This document shows, one piece after another, positions 1-5,994 of a DNA stretch of 6,090 nucleotides. Under the pieces are notes generated by a model, which was not told the origin of the DNA, made no database searches, and worked only from the letters and a program-made list of their open reading frames with translations. The DNA comes from Euryarchaeota archaeon SCGC AAA252-I15 (lineage in GTDB: Archaea > Altiarchaeota > Altiarchaeia > IMC4 > SCGC-AAA252-I15): assembly GCA_000402775.1 (NCBI GenBank), contig AQSC01000034.1:1-6090 (forward strand), read 5' to 3'. Numbering within the stretch: the stretch's first letter is position 1; every line of letters begins with the position of its first letter. Both the position numbers and the translations under genes were made by a program.

Positions 1-2314
1 AAGGCCCAACATACACATAATAGGGGGTGCTTAATCCTTTGAGATGGGGTTTGGTCAGATTCCCTGAATATAGATCATTAACGAATTGTTCATCGATTGA
101 AAAAATGCTTTCATCGGCATAGAGTGAATACAACCAGGAATGTGACATCACGGTCCTTCGTTCAAAGAAGTTGGGTAAGGGATGGTTCTTCGGTGCGACT
201 ACAACAAAACTCTTGGGGGGGGTTGTGTCCTGAATATATTTTGCAGCTTCGAGTTCAAGTGGGGTGACGAAAACTTTAGTTTGTCCATGTATAAACCAAA
301 AAGGGGATTGAATAAGAGTTGGCAGACTTAAAGAAAATAGTATCAACAGGAGAATCCTGTTTTTCACCGTGAAATCTATTTTAGCGAGATACATTCCTCC
401 AAAGATTGATAAAGCTAATGGAATGTAAATGTATTGGACATACTGGACATTGTTGATGTTAAATAGGAGGGGAAGCAGGATTGAGACGATAAGGACTGAG
501 GCAATGAGAAGATTCTCAGGTTCAGTTAAAAAAAACGAGGATGTGTGACGTTTAAAGAAGAGTGAGGCAAAGATTATTTTTAAAAAATAATTACAAAAAA
601 GGTAGAGTAACACGCTAGAAACGCCAAAGATGCAAAATAGAAATGGTTCAAACATAATGAATTGATATAATACTCCAGGATTGATTCCTATTCCCTGAAA
701 AGAAATGAAATAATTTCGAAAAATAGATAATTCAATAAAATTTTTCGGAAACGAAAAATATTTTTGTTCCACGTATCCATCGAACGGGAAAAAACTATCC
801 ATTAATCGCAATGCATCAAAATCGATTCTATTATTGGAGAATTCAGTTTCTGGAGAATCAAAATTGAATAAGGTGGTGTAGGAGATGCCTAAACCCAAAA
901 CTAGTCCAATTGATAACACAGTTAAAATATCCGAGGAGTGTAGAACAAAGCGAGATTTCAGATCATGCCCAGCCACTTTTTTAGAAACATAGAGGACAAT
1001 AAGACATAATAAAAAAAAAGAGATGTAGTATGCTTTTACTATCGATTCTAAACCCGGTAAGAAGATTCTCTGGTTAAATAAACCACTTGCAGAAAAAATA
1101 CGAAAACTAAGGAGTATTAGCATGTGTAAAATGAAATACCCTGAAAAGAAAATAAATGTGATAAGAGGAATTTTTTCCTTGGTGATAAAGGACCATAATC
1201 TCTTAGATGAAGTATCTGAACCAAGTCGGTATAAGCAGATAAAAAGGAGTATGCTGAGAACAATCACCATAAAGGTGTGCAGTTGGATGCCCGCAGTGGC
1301 TGATAGAAAGATTCCTAAAAATATGAGAACTCTCCTCCGTTGAAGCTTATCCCGGTTTTTTAAAGCAATGGAAAATAAGAGAAAAAAATAAAGGAAGATC
1401 AAGACGCCCATAAGAGTGTGGAATCCACCGTGAAACCGCACAAAAAAAGAGTCGCCACCGAAATTATTATCCCACCACAAAGGTTGAGCAATCACTTTAA
1501 TTGGGTTGTTCACAAAAAAGGGGAGATAAGAGATGTAGCCTAGCGAGCCTGATAGAAAGAGAAGGATTGACGTAGAAACTCCAACACGATCACCCCAAAA
1601 AAACGTAACTACACTGTAGACGCTCAAAGGCAATATTACGGAAAGTAAGCTTGGTATAAATTGGAAAAAAAGTAGGTATAATGGAATTTCAGTTAGACGA
1701 TGCAGTATGGCCAAGGCAAGATAGAAAAGGAAGTGGTACCGGATATTCCAACGACCCAGGAGGTACTCCTTTGGAGGGTATTCACCAACACTAAGTGATG
1801 TGGCTAATGCCATACGATTCATTTCGTCGCCCGCCGACCACCCATAAAAAACCAGACCATCTGGCGTCATTCTTCCATTCTCTCCGGCTGTGAAGCGAGT
1901 TTGGAGCAGAACGAGCAATATGATGGAATATAGAATCAAGTGATTTGTAGAATTGTTGCTTTTGATTCGGGGAAATCGCAGGTTCCTGGAAAAAATGTAG
2001 AGTAGGATAATCGAGAAGCAAAAGATGAGGGTAAACCATTTATGCGACGAGTTAGTTAACAACGAGAGAAGGGAGATACAAATCAGGTACAGGAAACCCG
2101 AAGTAAAAACGAGGAATATTAGAAGGATTGCATCAATCCTCTCGAATTGAAGCTGCTTAAGAAGTATTAATCCAGGAAGGAATATGAGAAGTAAAATAAT
2201 CAGGAAAAACTTTATTGAATCGAGGAAAGAGGATTGAAAGATTAATACGGGAGATAGGAACAGTAAACCAAAGATACAAAATACCGGGAAGTAATTAGAT
2301 TTAACGTTTATCAT
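1..2314 (-). CDS. Large polytopic GT-C-type membrane glycosyltransferase (3' end outside window)
   Basis: Read on the minus strand, the ATG at 2314-2312 opens a frame of 771 codons with no stop up to the window edge, so the C-terminus is missing. About fifteen hydrophobic segments span residues 8-668, followed by a more polar region from about 670 onward that resembles the extracytoplasmic tail of GT-C enzymes. A large loop (141-194) after the fifth hydrophobic segment carries D152, an acidic pair D163-E164, a Pro-Pro at 180-181 and Tyr-His at 193-194. This is the arrangement expected of the first external loop of GT-C enzymes, where acidic residues bind metal or phosphate. Such enzymes transfer sugar from a polyprenyl phosphate to an acceptor outside the membrane. 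The ATG overlaps the methyltransferase stop as ATGA, implying translational coupling. The family-level call rests on topology and loop motifs; donor and acceptor are unknown. A flippase or polymerase-like glycan protein is the main alternative. Confidence 0.72.
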   Translation of the reverse strand, partial: MINVKSNYFPVFCIFGLLFLSPVLIFQSSFLDSIKFFLIILLLIFLPGLILLKQLQFERIDAILLIFLVFTSGFLYLICISLLSLLTNSSHKWFTLIFCFSIILLYIFSRNLRFPRIKSNNSTNHLILYSIILLVLLQTRFTAGENGRMTPDGLVFYGWSAGDEMNRMALATSLSVGEYPPKEYLLGRWNIRYHFLFYLALAILHRLTEIPLYLLFFQFIPSLLSVILPLSVYSVVTFFWGDRVGVSTSILLFLSGSLGYISYLPFFVNNPIKVIAQPLWWDNNFGGDSFFVRFHGGFHTLMGVLIFLYFFLLFSIALKNRDKLQRRRVLIFLGIFLSATAGIQLHTFMVIVLSILLFICLYRLGSDTSSKRLWSFITKEKIPLITFIFFSGYFILHMLILLSFRIFSASGLFNQRIFLPGLESIVKAYYISFFLLCLIVLYVSKKVAGHDLKSRFVLHSSDILTVLSIGLVLGLGISYTTLFNFDSPETEFSNNRIDFDALRLMDSFFPFDGYVEQKYFSFPKNFIELSIFRNYFISFQGIGINPGVLYQFIMFEPFLFCIFGVSSVLLYLFCNYFLKIIFASLFFKRHTSSFFLTEPENLLIASVLIVSILLPLLFNINNVQYVQYIYIPLALSIFGGMYLAKIDFTVKNRILLLILFSLSLPTLIQSPFWFIHGQTKVFVTPLELEAAKYIQDTTPPKSFVVVAPKNHPLPNFFERRTVMSHSWLYSLYADESIFSIDEQFVNDLYSGNLTKPHLKGLSTPYYVYVGP

Positions 2315-3135
2315 GGAATATCATTTTTACTCAATACAAAGACGGTATTAACACCTAAGTTGTTAAATGGATAAATATGGCAGAATATTTTTTCCAATAA
2401 TAAACAACATTTAACGGTTAGACACAGGGGATGATACAAAAACGGGATTTTTTCGTTAATAAAAAAGGCCATGTAAGGCATCATCGTAAACCAAACAGCA
2501 ATAATTGATTGAGGAATCAATGAAAAATTTGAAGCCCAGGATACTATTTGCTTGGGAGTGAAGTGATGAAGATGATTATCAAAAATCTTTTTTTTCTCAG
2601 TATCCTTTTCAAGTTTTCCATCCCTACCGTAGTCTATCTGTAGCAGTTTAACGGGAATCCTTATCCAAGGAAGGTGCAGATCAGTAGGAACAGATAGTAC
2701 GACATATCTGGAACATATTCGCGCACATTCCTTGATCACATTAACCGGTTGTAATGTGTGTTCGATCATTTCCGAGCAAAGAACCAAGTCGAAGGATTTA
2801 TCACGAAAGGGAAGATTTTCAGCATTACATACCACATAAAAAGATCTCACACGGTTTTTAGCTTTTTTGATATACGAATGGGATATATCGACACCACACG
2901 CGAAGTTAATGGAATGAATTTTATTGAATTCTGAGAGATAATAGCCTTCAGAACAACCCACATCAATTATCGTTGAAGGTTGTAGTTTAGTTATCTCCTC
3001 GATAATGATTGATTTCCTTCGATTATGATAGTTAGACCGTATCTTGTTTTTGTTTTCATAATAGAATTTTTGTTGATCATAGACTTGAGCCTCCCATTCA
3101 TAATACTCCTTGATATCTTGTTCAGTATAATCCAT
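2311..3135 (-). CDS. Class I SAM-dependent methyltransferase
   Basis: This 274-residue protein has a Rossmann-type methyltransferase core of the Methyltransf_11 kind. Motif I (IIDVGCSEG, residues 57-65) binds S-adenosylmethionine. GVDIS (81-85) is the acidic end of strand 2 that holds the ribose. NAENLPF (104-110) and FDLVLCSEMIEH (115-126) are the following strand motifs. A His-rich HLHHFTPKQI (188-197) follows the core. The C-terminal third (about 208-252) is unusually hydrophobic and may form a membrane-associated helix. The start is fixed because the in-frame TAA that ends the upstream gene lies only three codons earlier. It sits 9 bases after the DUF2304 gene, and its stop overlaps the next start. 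In this setting a sugar or lipid O-methyltransferase is the likeliest role, as seen with methylated sugars in archaeal N-glycans, but that substrate is inferred from neighbours only. Confidence 0.85.
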   Translation of the reverse strand: MDYTEQDIKEYYEWEAQVYDQQKFYYENKNKIRSNYHNRRKSIIIEEITKLQPSTIIDVGCSEGYYLSEFNKIHSINFACGVDISHSYIKKAKNRVRSFYVVCNAENLPFRDKSFDLVLCSEMIEHTLQPVNVIKECARICSRYVVLSVPTDLHLPWIRIPVKLLQIDYGRDGKLEKDTEKKKIFDNHLHHFTPKQIVSWASNFSLIPQSIIAVWFTMMPYMAFFINEKIPFLYHPLCLTVKCCLLLEKIFCHIYPFNNLGVNTVFVLSKNDIP

Positions 3136-3144
3136 GATTCCATG

Positions 3145-3468
3145 TTAAGATTTACGAGATTCATTTAACGCAATAGACCGAATTACACGCGTAAGGTCTT
3201 GTTCTGTTTTTCGAAGGCGTAGGTAGAGTGCGAGGCTCATAAGTAGTGCTGCGATTGCGGTGAGGGTGAGGAAGGCGTCTAGGGGACGTATGAATCCCAT
3301 CTGGATTTGTTGACGGAATAGGTAGGGGAAGCTTACAAGAATTAGAAGTGTTAGAAATATTAGGGTGAAAACGAGTATGAGCCTGTCTACTCCGTAGATG
3401 CGAGTGTAGTAGAGGATGATTCCAAGGGCTGTGAAAAGGACGAGTACGCCAATTATTTGTGCTATCAT
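3145..3468 (-). CDS. DUF2304-like small membrane protein, partner of GT2
   Basis: This 107-residue protein has three predicted membrane helices (about 3-21, 28-50 and 63-84). A charged, probably helical tail follows (LRKTEQDLTRVIRSIALNES, from about residue 85). Size, topology and the tail matching an E-x-x-L-x-x-hydrophobic-R-x-hydrophobic-A-L pattern fit the DUF2304 family. Genes of that family commonly sit beside family 2 glycosyltransferases that make polyprenyl-phosphate sugars. The ATG overlaps the GT2 stop by four bases (ATGA), with a Shine-Dalgarno-like GAGGT upstream, so the two are probably made together in fixed ratio. The neighbouring GT2 has no membrane domain of its own, so this protein may anchor it or help move the lipid-linked sugar; this is inference. 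Family assignment is by pattern recognition. The G+C content is higher than that of the genes downstream. Confidence 0.75.
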   Translation of the reverse strand: MIAQIIGVLVLFTALGIILYYTRIYGVDRLILVFTLIFLTLLILVSFPYLFRQQIQMGFIRPLDAFLTLTAIAALLMSLALYLRLRKTEQDLTRVIRSIALNESRKS

Positions 3469-4145
3469 TTACGAAACCTCTCAACGACTAGATCAAGGAA
3501 AATCTCAATGCCATCGAATATATTTGTCCCCCCGGATTTATTAATATAGCGGGTAGAAACTAGAACCTCACTTAAGCGCAAGTTATGGCGTTTTATTTCG
3601 CCGATTATTTCGCTGCAAAAACCGTAACGATCGATGCTGATGGTGACTGCTTGGGCTGCGTTCCTCGAAAATGCCTTAAACCCGGATTGTGTGTCAGAGC
3701 AGGAAAAACCGTATAGGAGGAGAGTAACCGTGTTGAGTACGTGGTTGCCTAATCGTTTAAGATACGGCATGGAGGCGTAGTCAGCGAGGAAGCGGCTACC
3801 GACAACGACGTCCGCGGCACCGTTTAAGAGGGGTGCTATGAGTTCGTCCACGTCTGTGGGATCGTGTTGGCCGTCACCGTCCAAGGTGACGATGATGTCT
3901 GCGGGAGTTGAAAGAGCGGCTGTGATGCCTGTCGCAGTCGCAGCACCAGCACCCCGGTTGACAAGATGGCGCAATACCGTGACCTTATTGTTTATAGGTA
4001 AAGAGTGGGATACGGGAACGTCAGACCCGTCATCGACGACGAAAACTTTGTCGACGAATGCAGGAAGTGCTGAGATAACAGATTGCACAACCGCCCCCTC
4101 GTTATAGACAGGTATGACTACAGCCACCTGCTTCCCGGATAACAT
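3465..4145 (-). CDS. Family 2 glycosyltransferase, polyprenyl-phosphate-sugar synthase type
   Basis: This 226-residue protein is a GT-A fold enzyme of the DPM1/DPG-synthase kind. Such enzymes move mannose or glucose from a nucleotide sugar onto dolichyl or another polyprenyl phosphate at the cytoplasmic face of the membrane. Visible motifs are VIPVYNE (10-16), VVDDGS (36-41), NRGAG (63-67), the metal-binding region LDGDGQHDP (88-96), GSRF (116-119) and DTQSGFKAF (151-159). The motif set is complete, so it should be active. It ends after the catalytic domain without the C-terminal membrane helices some relatives carry, which fits the separate membrane protein encoded by the overlapping next gene. 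The start is firm: an in-frame TAA lies two codons upstream, and a TATA-like box sits about 29 bases before it, suggesting a leaderless or nearly leaderless transcript. It heads the four-gene glycosylation operon. The sugar transferred cannot be read from the sequence. Confidence 0.9.
   Translation of the reverse strand: MLSGKQVAVVIPVYNEGAVVQSVISALPAFVDKVFVVDDGSDVPVSHSLPINNKVTVLRHLVNRGAGAATATGITAALSTPADIIVTLDGDGQHDPTDVDELIAPLLNGAADVVVGSRFLADYASMPYLKRLGNHVLNTVTLLLYGFSCSDTQSGFKAFSRNAAQAVTISIDRYGFCSEIIGEIKRHNLRLSEVLVSTRYINKSGGTNIFDGIEIFLDLVVERFRK
3476..3480 (-). promoter_or_regulatory. Ribosome binding site of the DUF2304-like gene
   Basis: GAGGT on the minus strand lies 7 bases before the ATG at 3468, within the last codons of the GT2 gene. 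It complements the archaeal 16S rRNA tail. It is the only convincing Shine-Dalgarno in the window and supports this start and internal-operon translation. Confidence 0.55.
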
Positions 4146-4167
4146 GGTTTAGTTATCAGACGGAGTA

Positions 4168-4179
4168 AATATATTATAT
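4168..4179 (-). promoter_or_regulatory. TATA-box promoter of the glycosylation operon
   Basis: On the minus strand the sequence ATATAATATATT lies in the 61-base gap between the radical SAM gene and GT2. Its centre is about 29 bases before the GT2 ATG, so transcription would begin within a few bases of the start codon, as in leaderless archaeal mRNAs. It suggests that the four genes from GT2 leftward can be transcribed independently of the radical SAM gene. No clear BRE or operator was recognised. Confidence 0.6.
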
Positions 4180-4206
4180 CGACGCTAAACAATACTAAAT
4201 TCGAAA

Positions 4207-5667
4207 CTAGCTCCCCTGAATCTTTAATTTGTTTCGGATAACGGAGGAGGTATAGAATAATATTAACCGAATAACATATTTCAGATCTTCAATTGAATGA
4301 ATTTTCCGAATAATATTTTTTGGATTCATAAACCGTCTGATAATCCTTGCTTCCGCATTTTTTTGGAGTTTAAGAACTAAATCTCTCAACTCAACTTCTG
4401 AAAAGTAAGAGGTTTTGTATCCGCTAATAGAAGCATATTTCGATATTTCAGGATTTATTGAAAGATTATTTCGGATGAAATAGTCGTGGAGTTCCGTTCC
4501 AGGGTGAACTGCAGGTAAATAGAAATTCCCGTAATCAAGTTGTGATGAATCAAACCAATTGTACGTGACCATGATCTCTTCAAGAGTTTCATCTGGAAAT
4601 CCCACGATGAATGTGGCATTAGTCCATAAACCAAGATCATGAGCATGATTAATTACTTCCTTGGCCTGTTGGATATCATGCGTCTTCCGAATGAATTTCC
4701 GGATTCGAGGTGTTGCAGATTCAATACCGAAGGTAGCCCGGTAATAACCGCTTTTCTTCATCAATTTTAAAATTTTTTTGTTAAGTGACCAGTGTCCAAT
4801 TCCAGCTGGAGTTTTCCATTTTATATCAAGATTCCGCTTTAATATTTCTTCACATAATAATTCAAGTCGTCTAGGATCAGTAGCTATTTGATCATCCTCA
4901 AAATCTATTTCTCGAACTCCGTATTTCTTAACTAAATGCTCTAGCTCATCCACAACATTTTTAGGACTACGTCCTCTCCAGATACGTCCACCCCACACTT
5001 GATGGGCTGAACAATAAATACATTGACCAACGCATCCCCGACTAGAAATCATTGCAGCTTTTGGAAGCCGCATATTCCAGATTTTACTCTCAAGAGAAAA
5101 ATAATCATTCATTTCAAGAAGATCCCGTGCTGGGAATGGAATAGCATCCAAATCGCGTATTAATTCCCGTGGTTTTGTTAGGAAAACTTTTTCTCCGACT
5201 TTATAGGCTAATCCATCAACTTTTTTTACATCGTTACCTACCTCAATTTTCTTGACTAGACCTGGAAAGGTTAGCTCTCCTTCCCCAATTACAATATAAT
5301 CAATATGTTCTTCTTTTAGAAGTTCTTTATAACAAACAGTAGCATGGGTACCACCCATAACAATAGGTATGTTACGAATTGATTTTATATAGGAAGCACA
5401 TTGTATTGCATCATCAGAAAATGCTTGATAGGGATTGCTTATTCCAACTAGGTCGTATTCATCCTTAAGAAGGATTCTTTTTAGATCGGATTCAGCTTCT
5501 TTAGGAGAAAAATTGTTCTTAACTCTTCGTAAAAAACCGTCATATATCGTTATGTCAGATATCTCTTTTTCTCGACATGATGCAGCCAAGTAAGCTAGAC
5601 TAAGAGGTTGAAAAACTCTGTCACTCCCTGTCCCAAACCAAGGGGGTTGTACGAGTAAAACCTTCAC
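4207..5667 (-). CDS. Cobalamin-binding-type radical SAM enzyme of unknown substrate
   Basis: This 486-residue protein has two domains. Residues 1-140 form a Rossmann-like B12-binding-type domain (VLLVQPP at the start, PLSLAYLAA at 21-29, MGGTHATV at 104-111, VIGEGE at 126-131). It lacks the classic DxHxxG cobalamin-ligating motif, as is common in this class. The radical SAM barrel follows: C212-x3-C216-x2-C219 ligates the 4Fe-4S cluster, FGIES (313-317) is the usual SAM-contact strand, and GFPDET (356-361) and HPGTEL (388-393) are family landmarks. The last 25 residues include a hydrophobic helix (462-479) that could touch the membrane. The start is GTG: an in-frame TGA two codons upstream excludes extension, and the typical N-terminus begins right there. 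Relatives methylate unactivated carbon or phosphorus or make ring rearrangements. Its position suggests surface glycan or lipid modification, but the substrate is unknown. Confidence 0.88.
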   Translation of the reverse strand: MKVLLVQPPWFGTGSDRVFQPLSLAYLAASCREKEISDITIYDGFLRRVKNNFSPKEAESDLKRILLKDEYDLVGISNPYQAFSDDAIQCASYIKSIRNIPIVMGGTHATVCYKELLKEEHIDYIVIGEGELTFPGLVKKIEVGNDVKKVDGLAYKVGEKVFLTKPRELIRDLDAIPFPARDLLEMNDYFSLESKIWNMRLPKAAMISSRGCVGQCIYCSAHQVWGGRIWRGRSPKNVVDELEHLVKKYGVREIDFEDDQIATDPRRLELLCEEILKRNLDIKWKTPAGIGHWSLNKKILKLMKKSGYYRATFGIESATPRIRKFIRKTHDIQQAKEVINHAHDLGLWTNATFIVGFPDETLEEIMVTYNWFDSSQLDYGNFYLPAVHPGTELHDYFIRNNLSINPEISKYASISGYKTSYFSEVELRDLVLKLQKNAEARIIRRFMNPKNIIRKIHSIEDLKYVIRLILFYTSSVIRNKLKIQGS

Positions 5668-5686
5668 GGTTCAATGAATGGAGATA

Positions 5687-5700
5687 CTAACTTAAATTAG
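5687..5700. promoter_or_regulatory. Imperfect palindrome and TATA-like box before the radical SAM gene
   Basis: CTAACTTAAATTAG matches its own reverse complement at 12 of 14 bases and overlaps the stop codon of the regulator gene. On the minus strand it includes TTTAAG centred about 26 bases before the GTG start, where a TATA box would lie for a leaderless transcript. It could be a weak promoter with an overlapping operator, or coincidence in AT-rich DNA. Confidence 0.3.
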
Positions 5701-5927
5701 ATAAAACCATTTAGCTTCCGGGTTTTATCCGACAGCCAGCGGACACCTGATATGGTGATAATCTCCCAGAAGACGTGAGTGCCTTCCTTCTTGGATAAGG
5801 CCTCTAGTTTGTTGAGACGGTATGAGACCGACTTTTGGCTTAGCCCGACTTCTTTCGCAATATCCTTCTCAGGCCACCCGAGACCGCGAAGCTGCACAAT
5901 CCGGCACAATTTATTATCGTATTCCAT
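5697..5927 (-). CDS. Small helix-turn-helix DNA-binding regulator
   Basis: This is a 76-residue protein. Residues 5-44 form a helix-turn-helix: helix about 5-14, a second helix EKDIAKEVG (20-28), a tight turn at GLS (28-30), and a recognition helix from about 30 to 44 (QKSVSYRLNKLEAL) with Ser, Tyr and Arg facing DNA. This layout resembles the N-terminal reading head of AsnC/Lrp, winged-helix or sigma-region-4 proteins. The C-terminal 30 residues (46-76) contain a beta-like stretch HVFWEIITI and a basic tail, but no recognised ligand domain. It is too short to be a full Lrp/AsnC protein. No Shine-Dalgarno is seen, and the ATG lies against a palindrome. An upstream ATG in the leader meets TAA after two codons, so it cannot extend the protein. 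It is followed 29 bases later by the radical SAM gene in the same direction, so it may regulate itself and that gene. The target is not known. Confidence 0.7.
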   Translation of the reverse strand: MEYDNKLCRIVQLRGLGWPEKDIAKEVGLSQKSVSYRLNKLEALSKKEGTHVFWEIITISGVRWLSDKTRKLNGFI

Positions 5928-5939
5928 TCTATTATAGAA
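5927..5939. promoter_or_regulatory. Perfect 6-1-6 palindrome at the regulator start, candidate operator
   Basis: TTCTATTATAGAA consists of two exact 6-base inverted arms around one base and ends on the first base of the regulator ATG. It would cover the expected transcription start, a good place for autorepression by a dimeric helix-turn-helix protein. A palindrome of this size is expected about once or twice by chance in a window this long, so position is the main support. Confidence 0.4.
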
Positions 5940-5949
5940 GCATTATTGG

Positions 5950-5957
5950 TAATATGG
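5950..5957 (-). promoter_or_regulatory. Possible TATA box of the regulator gene
   Basis: Minus-strand CCATATTA is centred about 26 bases before the regulator ATG, fitting a leaderless start, but it is a poor TATA match. The stronger TATTTATA just beyond it (5959-5966) read in this direction would instead give a leader of about 10 bases. Confidence 0.3.
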
Positions 5958-5958
5958 A

Positions 5959-5966
5959 TATAAATA
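5959..5966 (+). promoter_or_regulatory. TATA box of the divergent plus-strand gene
   Basis: TATAAATA is close to the archaeal box A consensus and is followed by a GGGG. Its centre is about 32 bases before the ATG at 5995, predicting transcription from about 5988 and a leader of only a few bases. It is the best box A in the window. Confidence 0.6.
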
Positions 5967-5994
5967 GGGGTTTAAGAGAGAATTACGCATTTAC

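Noticed and set aside
1011..1019. Nine-base A run (T on the coding strand) in the GT-C gene
   Set aside because: It was considered as a frameshift or sequencing error, but the frame stays open on both sides and the run encodes Phe/Leu in a membrane helix.
1122..1343. Plus-strand 73-codon frame
   Set aside because: It lies antisense within the continuous GT-C frame and has no promoter or family features.
1791..2039. Minus-strand 82-codon frame
   Set aside because: It is out of frame with the 771-codon GT-C gene that covers the same bases with coherent membrane helices and loop motifs.
1..2314. Pseudogene or decayed gene in the left block
   Set aside because: The full frame is open with no internal stop or frameshift, so the lack of a complete ORF reflects window truncation.
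3161..3484. Second minus-strand frame of 107 codons beside the DUF2304 gene
   Set aside because: It is a shifted frame over the same bases, with His-, Pro- and Ser-rich low-complexity sequence, while the other frame gives clean membrane helices and an ATGA junction with a ribosome binding site.
3838..4107. Plus-strand 89-codon open frame
   Set aside because: It is antisense to the GT2 metal-binding region, whose motifs are complete. The frame arises from the high G+C of that gene, and its protein shows no recognisable features.
4146..4206. Possible terminator between the radical SAM gene and GT2
   Set aside because: There is no hairpin and no long T run on the minus strand, only short T-rich pieces; the TATA-like box explains the AT-richness.
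4455..4646. Minus-strand 63-codon frame
   Set aside because: It is a shifted frame inside the radical SAM barrel, where the GFPDET and HPGTEL motifs are in the main frame.
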